Positions 33,754 to 43,524 are shown, counted from the first letter of the stretch. The stretch: 53,926 bases of DNA from Bacteroidia bacterium (GCA_040880525.1 JBBDIG010000002.1:1-53926); one strand, 5' to 3'. Notes: a model not told the origin generated them from the letters alone. Numbers and translations are program-made.

Positions 33754-35211
33754 ATGTATAAAACACTTACATCTATCTTCGTTGCCCTCCTTCTTCAGGT
33801 GTTTAATCCTGCTTCCGGGCAAATGCAGGAAATGCTGGCTGTCCAACTGAATGAGCAGGTGGAGAAGCTCTATTCTGCCGGCCAAATAGCAGAAGCCATT
33901 GACACTGCAAAAATGGCATACGAAGTAGCAGCGGAGCATTTCGGGCCCAACCATGAAAATACTGTAAGCGCCATTAACAATCTCGCTTTTATTTATACTG
34001 AAGGCGGATTGTACCTGAAAGCCGAGCCGCTCTATCTTCAGGCACTTGACATAATTGAGCGCACTTCCGGAAAGGCTGACACCAAATACGCGATTATTCT
34101 CAACAACCTTGGCAACTTGCACGAGCGTATGGGGAAACTGGATATTTCTGAAAAAATGTACAAGGAATGTCTCAATATCTACAAAATGAATTTTGCGCAA
34201 AAAAGCACAAATAACCTCTCATGCCTTATGAATCTGGCTATGCTTCACAGTGCCAAAGGCGAAAAAGAGAAATCTGAAGAGCTTTTCGATAAAGCTGTAA
34301 TTCTTGTGAAGCGACACTATGGCGAGGATAATCCTATGATGGCCAATGTTTACCACAATATGTCCCGCTTTTATAAATCTGACGGAAATTATGACCGTTC
34401 TCTGCGATTTAATGAACTTGCTCTTTCCATTGATACTGCCGCCTTTGGCCGTTATCATCTGCGCATCGCAAAATATTTAAAGGACCAGGCAGAGATTTAC
34501 GAGAAAAAAGGCCTCTACTCCAAAGCTCTGGTAAAGCATCGCGAGGCCATTTCTGTGTATATCGAATCGGGGAACAAAGAACATCCTGAAATCGCAACGG
34601 CCATGAATAAATTGGGGGCTGTTTATTTAAGAGATAAAAAATTCGACAAGGCGGAAGAGTATTTTAAAAGGGCTTATACCATTGACACCGCAGTTCTGGG
34701 TCAAGCACATCCCGCTACGGCACGGGACATAAACAACCTGGCCAATGTTTATATGCAACAAAATCGTCCTGAAGATGCATGGGCACTATATGAAAAATCA
34801 TTGCGCATAAAGCAAAACCTTTTGGGCGAAGACCATGAAAGCCTCTCCGAAACCTACGTGAATATGGGCAAGCTAAGCCAGAAACAAAAGGACTACCTGA
34901 AAGCCGAAGAATACTTCGAAATGGCGCTGAAGCAACGATCAAATGCGATAGGCGCTGAAAACCCTGCGCTATCAGAGATTTATTGCGCTAAGGCCGACAT
35001 GTACCGGATACAAAAGCGAACAGAAGAAGCCGGGAAGAATTATCAAATTGCCCTTGATTTATGCAAAAATTCTTATGGCCTTGACAACCCGGTTACCCTG
35101 AGAGTGCTGCAGGACATGGCCTATTTTTATCTCACCACCGGCCAGGAGGAAAAAGCTGATGAATACTACGCTATGCTTGAACAAATCAAAAAAGACCAGA
35201 ACATTTATTAG
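33754..35211 (+). CDS. Secreted tetratricopeptide (kinesin light chain-type TPR) protein
   Basis: 485 residues from the ATG at 33754 (the frame extends upstream to a TTG at 33646). A signal peptide (YKTLTSIFVALLLQVFNPASGQ) comes first. About nine 42-residue TPR units of the kinesin-light-chain type (TPR_10/TPR_12) follow, e.g. HFGPNHENTVSAINNLAFIY, LGQAHPATARDINNLANVY and LLGEDHESLSETYVNMGKL. Each carries the G-x-x-H/N-P pattern at the helix turn. Such repeats form protein-binding superhelices. No enzymatic domain is attached. It is probably periplasmic or cell-surface. It ends 82 bases before hisS and may be its own unit. Confidence 0.85.
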   Translation: MYKTLTSIFVALLLQVFNPASGQMQEMLAVQLNEQVEKLYSAGQIAEAIDTAKMAYEVAAEHFGPNHENTVSAINNLAFIYTEGGLYLKAEPLYLQALDIIERTSGKADTKYAIILNNLGNLHERMGKLDISEKMYKECLNIYKMNFAQKSTNNLSCLMNLAMLHSAKGEKEKSEELFDKAVILVKRHYGEDNPMMANVYHNMSRFYKSDGNYDRSLRFNELALSIDTAAFGRYHLRIAKYLKDQAEIYEKKGLYSKALVKHREAISVYIESGNKEHPEIATAMNKLGAVYLRDKKFDKAEEYFKRAYTIDTAVLGQAHPATARDINNLANVYMQQNRPEDAWALYEKSLRIKQNLLGEDHESLSETYVNMGKLSQKQKDYLKAEEYFEMALKQRSNAIGAENPALSEIYCAKADMYRIQKRTEEAGKNYQIALDLCKNSYGLDNPVTLRVLQDMAYFYLTTGQEEKADEYYAMLEQIKKDQNIY

Positions 35212-35293
35212 AGCTTGATTACTTCTACACCGCTGCCTGCGGTCTTGATCGGGAATGCCTAATTTCGCATCTGACAAAAGAAATTAGCACCCA

Positions 35294-36661
35294 ATGATCA
35301 AACCTGCTATTCCCAAGGGGATGCGTGATTTCTCACCCGAGGAGGTATTCCGGAGAGAATATATTTTTTATTCCATTACCCAAATTTTTCGCAGGTATGG
35401 ATTCCTTCCTATTGAAACTCCTGCAATGGAGAATATTAAAACCCTCACACAGAAATATGGTGAGGAAGGAGATAAGCTCCTCTTCAAAGTGCTGAACAGC
35501 GGTGACTTCCTGAAAAATGTGCCGGAGCAGGAGCTTCAGGAAGGAAGTTCCGCTGCAATAGGCCGCTCCATCGCAGAAAAGGGATTGCGGTATGACCTTA
35601 CAGTTCCGCTCGCCCGCTATGTTGCCCAGCACCGTAATGACATTACATTCCCATTTAAGCGCTACCAGGTGCAGCCGGTATGGCGGGCAGACAGGCCCCA
35701 GAAAGGACGTTACCGCGAATTTTATCAATGTGATGCTGATGTAATTGGGAGCAAATCATTTATTTATGATGCTGAATTAATTTGTTTGTTTAATAATGTT
35801 TTTAAAGAATTAAATTTACCTGATATAGATATTAAAGTAAATAACAGAAAAATCCTTTATGGAATAACAGAAAAATTTGGACTGGAAAATAAATTTACTG
35901 ACTTTTCAATTTCCATTGATAAATTGGATAAAATAGGAATTGAAGGTGTTAATAAAGAAATGCTGAACCGTGGGTTTTCAGAAGAAGAAGCAGGAAATCT
36001 CATTTCAGTTTTAAATTTAAAAGGAAATAATAAAGAGAAACTCGAAAATATAAAACTGAAGCTGACCAGCTCCCCTTCCGCCATGCAAGGCATAGAAGAA
36101 ATGGAGCAGGTTTTTAATTTCATTTCATTAACCGGTGCCAACCAAAAGGTGGAATTCGATATTTCCCTGGCACGGGGGCTGGATTATTATACCTCAACAA
36201 TTTTCGAGGTTGTTTCACAAAAAGTAAAGATCGGCAGCATTGCAAGCGGTGGACGCTATGATGACCTCACGGCAACGTTTGGCCTGCCGGATATGCCGGG
36301 CGTAGGTATATCTTTCGGTGCCGATCGTATCTATGACGTGCTGATGGAACTGGAACGGTTTCCTGCAACCGAACTTTTTACCGCGACAGTCCTGCTGATG
36401 AATTTGGGTAACGAAGAGGAACTGACCACATTCAGCATAATGCAACAACTCCGGGAAGAAGGCATTGCTGCGGAAATGTTTCCTGAGGCAGCCAAGCTCG
36501 GAAAGCAGTTTAAATATGCTGACAAAAAGCGCATTCCATACGCCCTCATTGCAGGTAAAGAAGAACGCGAAACCGGACGATATTCACTAAAGAACCTGGC
36601 AAGCGGTGAGCAGCAGGCTCTCACCATCGGAGAAATCGCTGAGAAATTAAAGAATATATAA
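35294..36661 (+). CDS. hisS: Histidyl-tRNA synthetase
   Basis: Class II synthetase that charges tRNA-His with histidine. It has 455 residues, normal for the bacterial type. The start PAIPKGMRDFSPEEVFRREY is the family's signature N-terminus. Motif 2 is in RYQVQPVWRADRPQKGRYRE with FYQCDADVIG. The histidine-specific motifs are SLARGLDYYTSTIFEVV and ASGGRYDDL. The C-terminal anticodon-binding domain begins near TATVLLMNLGNEEELTT. The AT content between 35,760 and 36,060 is visibly higher than elsewhere in the gene (the insertion domain). It is followed one base later by hutH. Confidence 0.97.
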   Translation: MIKPAIPKGMRDFSPEEVFRREYIFYSITQIFRRYGFLPIETPAMENIKTLTQKYGEEGDKLLFKVLNSGDFLKNVPEQELQEGSSAAIGRSIAEKGLRYDLTVPLARYVAQHRNDITFPFKRYQVQPVWRADRPQKGRYREFYQCDADVIGSKSFIYDAELICLFNNVFKELNLPDIDIKVNNRKILYGITEKFGLENKFTDFSISIDKLDKIGIEGVNKEMLNRGFSEEEAGNLISVLNLKGNNKEKLENIKLKLTSSPSAMQGIEEMEQVFNFISLTGANQKVEFDISLARGLDYYTSTIFEVVSQKVKIGSIASGGRYDDLTATFGLPDMPGVGISFGADRIYDVLMELERFPATELFTATVLLMNLGNEEELTTFSIMQQLREEGIAAEMFPEAAKLGKQFKYADKKRIPYALIAGKEERETGRYSLKNLASGEQQALTIGEIAEKLKNI

Positions 36662-36662
36662 T

Positions 36663-38159
36663 ATGGATAGCCATCAAATCAGCAATGTAGCACTAACGCT
36701 GCGGGATGTTGTAGAAATTTGCAACCAGGGCAAACCTGTCTCGCTTTCTGATGGCAGTAGGAAGCGCGTTACCGAATGTCGTGATTTCCTGGAACAAGCC
36801 CTGAATAGCAGCGAGAAACCTGTATACGGCATCAACACCGGTTTCGGATCGCTTTGTAACATAAAGATCTCACCTGAAGAACTAAACCTGCTACAGGAAA
36901 ACCTGGTGAAAAGCCATGCTTGTGGAACCGGAGACCTTGTGCCACCTGAGATCATCAGGCTGATGCTGTTCCTGAAAATTCAATCTCTGGCCTATGGCAA
37001 TTCCGGAATTACCATAGAAACGCTGGAAAGGCTTATTTTCCATTTCAATGAAGATTTGCTCCCGGTGGTCTTTGAGCAGGGATCATTAGGCGCTTCTGGC
37101 GACCTTGCCCCCCTTGCCCACCTGAGCCTGCCGCTTCTCGGCCTGGGAGATGTATGGCTGAAAGACAGGATTTTGCCCGCATCAGAAGTGCTTCAGCAGT
37201 ACAAACTCCAGCCCCTAACGCTCCAGGCAAAAGAAGGATTGGCACTGCTCAATGGCACGCAATTCATGGCAGCCTATGGGATCTACTGCCTCAATAATGC
37301 CAGGCAACTGCTTTCCTGGGCCGATTTTATTTCCGCTATTTCCCTTGATGCATATAGTTGCAAGCTGGAGCCTTTTCAACCCGGCCTGCACCAGATCCGC
37401 CCACATAAAGGGCAGCAGCAAACTGCCACCAGCATATTGCAAATTCTACGGGATAGCCATCTCAGCCAGGTTATAAAGGAACATGTGCAGGATCCCTATT
37501 CCTTCCGTTGCATTCCGCAGGTGCACGGGGCATCAAAAGACGCGTATAGCCACGTGATGCAGGTTTTTGAAACGGAAATCAATTCTGTGACGGACAACCC
37601 GAATATTTTTGCAGCGGAACAGGAAATTTTAAGCGGTGGTAATTTTCACGGGCAACCGCTGGCACTCACAATGGATTACCTCGCAATGGCTCTGGCTGAG
37701 ATTGGCAATATATCCGAACGCAGAATATTTCAGCTTGTATCGGGACAACGGGGTTTGCCCGCCTTTCTCGTAGCCAGGCCTGGCGTAAACTCCGGGTTAA
37801 TGATCACTCAATACACTGCGGCTGCCCTGGTAAGCCAGAACAAGCAGCTCTGCACTCCGGCCTCTGTTGACAGCATTACCAGCAGCAATGGTCAGGAGGA
37901 TCATGTGAGCATGGGGGCGAATGCAGCTACCAAGCTTCATCGCATTGTGAATAATGTTTGGAATATTCTCTCCATTGAACTGCTGACGGCAGCCCAGGCT
38001 CTGCACTTCCGCAGGCCCCAAAATTCATCCCCGGTTATTGAAAAAGTAATTGAAGAATACAGGGGCATCGTCCCGCCTATTGAGACTGACCGGGTATTTC
38101 ATACAGATATTGAGAAAACCAGACTGTTCATGCAAGAAGTTCAGGTTCCCTATAGCTGA
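36663..38159 (+). CDS. hutH: Histidine ammonia-lyase
   Basis: Converts histidine to trans-urocanate and ammonia, the first step of histidine degradation. It has 498 residues, the usual length. The Ala-Ser-Gly triad that forms the MIO electrophile is in QGSLGASGDLAPLAHLSLPL. Other conserved parts are VYGINTGFGSLCNIKIS, NSVTDNPNIF and GGNFHGQPLALTMDYLA. The ATG follows the hisS stop by one base, so the two are surely co-transcribed. The rest of the hut pathway (hutU, hutI, hutG) is not in the window. Tyrosine ammonia-lyase shares this fold; the His reading rests on the overall sequence pattern. Confidence 0.93.
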   Translation: MDSHQISNVALTLRDVVEICNQGKPVSLSDGSRKRVTECRDFLEQALNSSEKPVYGINTGFGSLCNIKISPEELNLLQENLVKSHACGTGDLVPPEIIRLMLFLKIQSLAYGNSGITIETLERLIFHFNEDLLPVVFEQGSLGASGDLAPLAHLSLPLLGLGDVWLKDRILPASEVLQQYKLQPLTLQAKEGLALLNGTQFMAAYGIYCLNNARQLLSWADFISAISLDAYSCKLEPFQPGLHQIRPHKGQQQTATSILQILRDSHLSQVIKEHVQDPYSFRCIPQVHGASKDAYSHVMQVFETEINSVTDNPNIFAAEQEILSGGNFHGQPLALTMDYLAMALAEIGNISERRIFQLVSGQRGLPAFLVARPGVNSGLMITQYTAAALVSQNKQLCTPASVDSITSSNGQEDHVSMGANAATKLHRIVNNVWNILSIELLTAAQALHFRRPQNSSPVIEKVIEEYRGIVPPIETDRVFHTDIEKTRLFMQEVQVPYS

Positions 38160-38208
38160 GGCTGACGAGATCAATTGCGGCTGCGGGAAGCGGCCAAGAA
38201 GCAAATCC

Positions 38209-38613
38209 TCAGATCTTCAGATCAAGGTTCTTTCTGCGTTCATCTTTAATACGCCAATAATGCCGCTCCTTATTGGGTACTTTTTTCCCGAAATTACTGG
38301 CGTAGGCCAGGAATTTCTTCTCAATTTGTTCAGTAAAGAAAGGACGACCCACAATTTTGGTAATAACAGAATCAGGATCTTTTCCATCTTCCTTCTCATT
38401 CTCGAGGTACTCTGCCATGCTGTTGTTCTTAACAGCGATGAAATTCAGTGGCGCGAAGTGATTGTCTCCGTTTACCTTATACACCAGGATTTTATCCTGC
38501 TCGATAATGAGGTTGACAGCAAATTTGCGCTCATCTTCATTTTTTGAATGCAGGTAACCTTCTATGGTTTTCAGGTTATCTACAATGTCATCCCTTTTGG
38601 TCACAAATTCCAT
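38209..38613 (-). CDS. Conserved-looking hypothetical protein, unknown function
   Basis: 134 residues from the ATG at 38613 (an in-frame GTG at 38682 would add 23 residues). I do not recognise the family. The sequence is soluble and charged, without signal peptide or TM helix: KTIEGYLHSKNEDERKFAVN, LIIEQDKILVYKVNGDNH, FAPLNFIAVKNNSMAEYLEN, GRPFFTEQIEKKFLAYASNF. The pattern of alternating strands and helices and the codon use like the neighbours support a real gene. It is convergent with hutH, 49 bases away. A GC-rich hairpin (38650-38665) lies ahead of it. Confidence 0.7.
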   Translation of the reverse strand: MEFVTKRDDIVDNLKTIEGYLHSKNEDERKFAVNLIIEQDKILVYKVNGDNHFAPLNFIAVKNNSMAEYLENEKEDGKDPDSVITKIVGRPFFTEQIEKKFLAYASNFGKKVPNKERHYWRIKDERRKNLDLKI

Positions 38614-38649
38614 AACTGATCTGGTTGTTTTTTTTGTTAATGACGGCCC

Positions 38650-38665
38650 CGGGGTCTGAACCCCG
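38650..38665 (-). promoter_or_regulatory. GC-rich leader hairpin upstream of the 38209-38613 gene
   Basis: CGGGGT (38650-38655) pairs with ACCCCG (38660-38665) around the loop CTGA. An outer CGGC/GCCG pairing (38644-38647 with 38673-38676) is possible. It lies 37 bases before the ATG of the minus-strand gene in otherwise AT-rich DNA. It could be a leader structure or a plus-strand terminator, since a T-rich tract begins near 38682; the sequence does not decide. Confidence 0.4.
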
Positions 38666-38969
38666 TATTGCTGCCGGACCACTTTTTTATTTTCTTTGGA
38701 TTAATAACAACTTCCGGTATTACCTGCTGTAAAGAACCGGTAAATATCGCGACAAATATAAATAACTCAGCCGCTCCCACAAGCCATGCCAATAATGTTT
38801 CTCACAAGAATCATAATGTATTGTTGAAGAATACTTTTTCTCTCATAATGTTTGATGATAAATCTTCTCAGGTCGTAAAAGTTGCTTTTAGCTTCGCATG
38901 TGTTTTCATGATTGTTGCAACCAAAACCGTATTTCTTTTAACCCAGAACGGAAAAAATGCCTTCCTGCA

Positions 38970-40268
38970 CTACAAAAAATCGTATTTAAAAGAAGCATCC
39001 AGTTTTAGATAAAGAAACAGAAGTAGCGTAAAACCAAGCAGGGAAGAGCCGCCATAACTGATGAAAGGCAATGGAATTCCAATGACAGGGAGCAAACCGA
39101 TGGTCATCCCGATATTGACCATAAAATGAACTAACAGGATAGATACCACGCCATAGCCGTAAGCCCGCACAAGCTTATGCTTCTGCTTTTCAGACCTGTA
39201 AATGATGCGAAGCAGAAGCACCATAAAAAGCAATACAACAGCAGCACTGCCAAAAAAGCCATGCTCCTCTCCCACTGTGCAGAATATAAAATCTGTGTGC
39301 TGCTCTGGTACAAACTGAAATTTTGTTTGGGTGCCCTCTAAAAAACCTTTACCGGATATTCCACCGGAACCTATGGCGATAAGCGATTGATGAACATTAT
39401 ATCCTGCTCCTTTCATATCTATTTTCTGGCCCAGCAACACTTCAATCCGCTCCCGCTGATGTTGTTGCAATATTGAATGAAAAGCATAGTCCACCCCATA
39501 AACCACTCCTCCGCTGAGAAAGAGAAGCGCGAACACCAGCATGTAGGCTTTCAATGTGGCTTTTTTGACCATCGCATTCAGGATAATTACAACGATCGCT
39601 ATCAGGAATCCCAGCACCGCTATTTTGCCGAATACCAGCACGGACAGGAACAGAATGACGCTGGCTACCGGGATCAACAGAAATGCAGGATGCAAGCCTT
39701 CACGGAACAGTACTAGAGTAAGACCCAGGAATACAATTGCAGAACCAGTATCATTCTGGAGTAATACCAACCCCACCGGAAGCAATATGAGCAAAAAACC
39801 CAGGAGCATATCCTGAGTTTTTTGCATGTTCACCTGATATGTATTGAGGAGTTTTGCCAGCGCGAGGGCGGTAGCAAACTTTGCAAATTCAGAAGATTGC
39901 AGGCTGAAACTGCCAATCTGGATCCATGATTTTGACCCGGCTACTTCTTTTCCAAATCCCAGCGTAATAAGCAATACGAGAAAAGTTGCCAGGTATATTC
40001 CATAAGCCAGGGTAGTAAAAAATCGTGCATCAATGATAAGAATGATAATCCCCAGCAGCAGGGAAATGCCGATCCAAAGCAATTGCTTTGAATAGTTGGT
40101 TGACATATCAAAAAATACCTCGCGCGATTCCGTGAATTCAACAGAATAGATATTCAGAAAGCCAATGGTGCAGAGGGCGAGGTAAATAAGAACAGTTACC
40201 CAGTCAATATTCAGCAGAAAGCCACCGGAGGGCCCGGAATCATGTAAGGAACCAAAACTACTGTTCAT
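38970..40268 (-). CDS. rodA: Rod-shape SEDS glycosyltransferase RodA
   Basis: 432 residues with about ten membrane helices; the peptidoglycan polymerase of the elongation complex. SEDS motifs are visible: KSWIQIGSFSLQSSEFAKFA near the middle and GMTIGLLPVIGIPLPFISYGG near the end (the conserved PxPFxSYGGSS loop). FVPEQHTDFIFCTVGEEHG is the extracellular loop shared by RodA and FtsW. It is the last gene of the mreC-mreD-mrdA-rodA operon. Its ATG overlaps the mrdA stop by four bases, so its product and PBP2 are made together. FtsW is excluded by the operon context. Confidence 0.95.
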   Translation of the reverse strand: MNSSFGSLHDSGPSGGFLLNIDWVTVLIYLALCTIGFLNIYSVEFTESREVFFDMSTNYSKQLLWIGISLLLGIIILIIDARFFTTLAYGIYLATFLVLLITLGFGKEVAGSKSWIQIGSFSLQSSEFAKFATALALAKLLNTYQVNMQKTQDMLLGFLLILLPVGLVLLQNDTGSAIVFLGLTLVLFREGLHPAFLLIPVASVILFLSVLVFGKIAVLGFLIAIVVIILNAMVKKATLKAYMLVFALLFLSGGVVYGVDYAFHSILQQHQRERIEVLLGQKIDMKGAGYNVHQSLIAIGSGGISGKGFLEGTQTKFQFVPEQHTDFIFCTVGEEHGFFGSAAVVLLFMVLLLRIIYRSEKQKHKLVRAYGYGVVSILLVHFMVNIGMTIGLLPVIGIPLPFISYGGSSLLGFTLLLFLYLKLDASFKYDFL

Positions 40269-42142
40269 AAGCCGGTAGCCGGTACCGCCTGAGAAACTGT
40301 AATTTCCAAAGGTAACAGCGTGTCTTTTTTTGTATTGATAAAATCAGCGTCCAGAATTCTTTGCTCGTCTGCCGGGCGGGAGATGCTGTCAGTGAGATAT
40401 TTCTCAATCATCAGGCTCGCAATAGGGGCGGCCCATTGTCCGCCAAATCCAGAATACTCCACATATACGGCTATGGCGATTTTAGGATTTTCCTTTGGGG
40501 CCAGGGCAATAAATACCGAATGGTCTTCACGATCCTTATTTTGCACGGTTCCGGTTTTGCCGCAAATAGTGATTCCCTCCACACGCGCTCTTCTGGCAGT
40601 TCCTCCGGGTTCTTCCACTACCCTTCTCATCGCCTCCAGCACCATATCGAAATGACTGGAATCCACAGTTGTATAATGCTTCACCTTAAATTGCTCTGGT
40701 GTGGCTTTCTCATCCCCGATTCCCTTTACAATATGTGGCGTGTAATAATATCCTTTGTTGGCAATAATCGCTGCCAGGTTTGCCATTTGAATGGGCACAA
40801 CACCAAGTTCTCCTTCGCCAATACTGTTGCTGTAAATGGTGCTGAATGCCCACCGGCCCTCTCCATACCATTTATCGTAAAATTTTACATCCGGAACAAA
40901 TCCCTGGTTAATGTTCGGCAGGTCGGTTCCCAGGCGCTTGCCAAGGCCAAAGCTCTTAACATGTTCATTCCATATCTCTAATCCTATGCGACTATCCTTA
41001 AAAACACTTTTCGCTTTTCCCTGCTGGATCATTCTTTTATAACACATAAAATAATAAGGATTGCAACTGTATTGGATCGCCTTTTCAACATTGGTGGCCG
41101 GAGGATGATTATGGCATCCCACCAAAGACCTGTTGCAGGAAAAACCTGTATTTTCAGTAATCACCTCTTGTTGCAATGCTACCAGGCTCTGCACAATTTT
41201 GAAGATAGACCCGGGACGATATTTAGCATCGGTAGCACGGTTGAACAAAGGCGTGGCAGGGTCTAGCTGCAGCTTGCGGTAATTTTTTGCCCTTTCCTGC
41301 CCCTGCAGCAAATTAGGATCATAAGCAGGGCTGCTGAGCAATGCAAGGATCTCACCCGTTGCGGGTTCAATTGCCACGATGCTGCCCATCTTATTTCGCA
41401 TTAATTTTTCGCCATAGAGTTGCAGGTCAAGATCAAGGCTTGTGTGCAGGGCCTGACCGGGTATGGATGGATTATCATATTCACCGTCCATATAGCTTCC
41501 CTTCTCCCGGTTAAAAACATCTACAAGCACATTGCGCAATCCTTTTTCTCCGCGCAATTCCATTTCATATTCTTTCTCGATTCCACTCATGCCAATATAA
41601 TCACCCGGCCTGTAGAATTCAGTACTCATATCCAGCTTGTTGCGATCCACTTCTCCGGTGTATCCCAAAATATGTGAGGCAGTAGCATAAGGATAATACC
41701 GGGTGGTACTGGCCATTACGAAGAATCCCCGGAGTTCATGCAACAGTTCCTGAAAACGGCCATAAGTTTTGACGGAAAGAGCCTTTATGAATACCGAAGG
41801 CTTATACCGGGAATATTCCGTGGCCAATTGCAGGCGCTGACGGAATTCTTCGGGCTCCATTTCCAGCATTTCACAAAAAGCCGCAGTATCCAGTTCCTGT
41901 ACCTGGCCCGGGACTACCATCAGGTCATACACCACCTGGTTGTTGATCAGAATTTTCCCTTTACGGTCATAAACCAGCCCCCGCAAGGGAATTACGACCT
42001 GCTTTTGCAGCGCATTGTTTTCCGCGAAAATCTTGTAGTTGCTGTTCAATACCTGAACATAAAACAACCTGATAAGGAAGACCAGCGCCACCAACAGGAT
42101 GACTCCTGCAATTACAAATTTCCGGTTATCGAACTGGTTCAT
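40265..42142 (-). CDS. mrdA: Penicillin-binding protein 2 (elongation transpeptidase)
   Basis: 625 residues, one N-terminal membrane helix (VIAGVILLVALVFLIRLFYV), then the PBP dimerisation domain and the transpeptidase domain. The active-site Ser is in KYRPGSIFKIVQSL (SxxK), the second motif in FSTIYSNSIGEGELG (SxN), and the third is ICGKTGTVQNKD (KTG). This is a class B PBP that cross-links peptidoglycan of the side wall together with RodA. It overlaps mreD by 17 bases and rodA by four. Length and order match Bacteroidetes mrd operons. Confidence 0.95.
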   Translation of the reverse strand: MNQFDNRKFVIAGVILLVALVFLIRLFYVQVLNSNYKIFAENNALQKQVVIPLRGLVYDRKGKILINNQVVYDLMVVPGQVQELDTAAFCEMLEMEPEEFRQRLQLATEYSRYKPSVFIKALSVKTYGRFQELLHELRGFFVMASTTRYYPYATASHILGYTGEVDRNKLDMSTEFYRPGDYIGMSGIEKEYEMELRGEKGLRNVLVDVFNREKGSYMDGEYDNPSIPGQALHTSLDLDLQLYGEKLMRNKMGSIVAIEPATGEILALLSSPAYDPNLLQGQERAKNYRKLQLDPATPLFNRATDAKYRPGSIFKIVQSLVALQQEVITENTGFSCNRSLVGCHNHPPATNVEKAIQYSCNPYYFMCYKRMIQQGKAKSVFKDSRIGLEIWNEHVKSFGLGKRLGTDLPNINQGFVPDVKFYDKWYGEGRWAFSTIYSNSIGEGELGVVPIQMANLAAIIANKGYYYTPHIVKGIGDEKATPEQFKVKHYTTVDSSHFDMVLEAMRRVVEEPGGTARRARVEGITICGKTGTVQNKDREDHSVFIALAPKENPKIAIAVYVEYSGFGGQWAAPIASLMIEKYLTDSISRPADEQRILDADFINTKKDTLLPLEITVSQAVPATGL

Positions 42143-42659
42143 CCGCCTGAGTGGAGTGATAATAAAAAATAAATTCTGTCAAAATAATAAGGGATAGGCT
42201 AATGGCAGTATTGATCACTGCATTGACTAAGGAAAATCCAACGTTCCCAAAATTGAACGCTTCGATGATGTAAAGAAATAGATGATGAATAGCCGTTAAC
42301 AGCCCGCAATACAACAAAAACTGACCCAAACCCAGGACGCGAATATGGGGTTCGACACCCGTGGAAATATTCTCAGGCGGCTTGAAGAGTCTGATAAACG
42401 GATTGCGGAGAAAAGCCAGGAGAACCGATGCTCCGGCATGAATTCCTGGTGTTCCTAGAAAGATATCTACGATAAGGCCGAGAACGAAAGCTGAAGTGAG
42501 CAATACCCATCGTGGCACGTGTACCGGCAAGATCAGGATGAAGATGATATAAAGGTAGGGATGCATCAGATCCAGCAACGTGATGGAATTCAATACCAGC
42601 ACCTGGACTGTGGCAAAGACAAGAAACCGGGCAAAATATTTCAGGATATAAGTGATCAT
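42126..42659 (-). CDS. mreD: Rod shape-determining protein MreD
   Basis: 177 residues, almost wholly hydrophobic, with five or six membrane helices (e.g. LYIIFILILPVHVPRWVLLT and FVLGLIVDIFLGTPGIHAG). MreD sequences are poorly conserved; identity rests on size, hydropathy, the G-x-x-x-D motif in the middle and position between mreC and mrdA. It is part of the membrane complex connecting MreB filaments to the wall synthesis enzymes. Its ATG overlaps the mreC stop by four bases. Confidence 0.9.
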   Translation of the reverse strand: MITYILKYFARFLVFATVQVLVLNSITLLDLMHPYLYIIFILILPVHVPRWVLLTSAFVLGLIVDIFLGTPGIHAGASVLLAFLRNPFIRLFKPPENISTGVEPHIRVLGLGQFLLYCGLLTAIHHLFLYIIEAFNFGNVGFSLVNAVINTAISLSLIILTEFIFYYHSTQADEPVR

Positions 42660-43483
42660 TCCTCGATTTGGGCTTCCAGGTTTTCTCGTTCATCCTTCAT
42701 CAGGTTATTTACAATGTATACGTGAGTAACATTTCGCATGGAAACCGAAAGCCGGATGGCGAGAATATAAAAATTATTGCTTCTGCTGCGCTCTACTGAG
42801 ATGATCTGCCCGATGGGTATGTTTTCCGGGAAGTGAGGAGAAAAAGGACTGGTGTAAACATGTTGCCCCTCCTTTACTCTGGCCTGCAAAGGAATGTCAT
42901 TCATGTACACAATCTCCGGATCCGTACCGTCCCACCGCACCGAACCGATTTCATTGATCTCATCAATTCGCGCACTGATGCTGAAATTCATGTGCAATAC
43001 TGATAGTGCTGTAGAAAATCGCTCGCTTGCTGAATTGGTTACGCCCACTACGCCATTTGCCGTTATTACCCCCATTCGCCTACCCACTCCATGCAATGCC
43101 CCCCGGTTAAAAGTTAAATAGTTGTATCCTTTCTCCAGTGAGTTGCGGACCACCTTAGCCGGAATATAAGTGTAGCGTTGATCGTATAAACTGTCCCTTA
43201 CCTCCACTACTGCTGTATCCGCGCTGAGATGTGAATATTCCAGTTGTGCTTTTAGCCGTGCATTTTCTGCGATAAGGCTGTCATTAATTACCTCCAGCTT
43301 AAAGTATTCTTCGTAGTCAGTAAATGTGCTGTAAATAGTTCCGAGAAAGGCATTGCTGGCATTGAAAAAAACTGCGTTCTGGTAAGGGTTGTATCTGAAA
43401 ATAAGGAAGAAACAAACCGCTTCGAGACTCAGAAAAAGAAATACATGAAAGTATTTTGTGAAAATGAGAAGCAGATTTCTCAA
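42656..43483 (-). CDS. mreC: Rod shape-determining protein MreC
   Basis: 275 residues. A short cytoplasmic N-terminus and one TM helix (YFHVFLFLSLEAVCFFLIF) are followed by a coiled coil (DYEEYFKLEVINDSLIAENA) and two beta domains (YNYLTFNRGALHGVGRRMGV, GVVGVTNSASERFSTALSVL). It forms periplasmic filaments that activate PBP2 and RodA. The start codon is TTG at 43483: the frame is closed by TAA five codons upstream, and the family start MRNLLLIF fits exactly. It is the first gene of the operon, with a good promoter upstream. mreB is not beside it. Confidence 0.93.
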   Translation of the reverse strand: MRNLLLIFTKYFHVFLFLSLEAVCFFLIFRYNPYQNAVFFNASNAFLGTIYSTFTDYEEYFKLEVINDSLIAENARLKAQLEYSHLSADTAVVEVRDSLYDQRYTYIPAKVVRNSLEKGYNYLTFNRGALHGVGRRMGVITANGVVGVTNSASERFSTALSVLHMNFSISARIDEINEIGSVRWDGTDPEIVYMNDIPLQARVKEGQHVYTSPFSPHFPENIPIGQIISVERSRSNNFYILAIRLSVSMRNVTHVYIVNNLMKDERENLEAQIEE

Positions 43484-43524
43484 TACAGGGAACTTTTAAT
43501 AACAGTGAGAAGCAGCAGATGCAG

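Noticed and set aside
38668-39012. 114-residue plus-strand frame overlapping the 3' end of rodA
   Set aside because: It has a low-complexity translation without a known pattern, overlaps a certain gene and begins in a T-rich tract. It is more likely part of the intergenic region.
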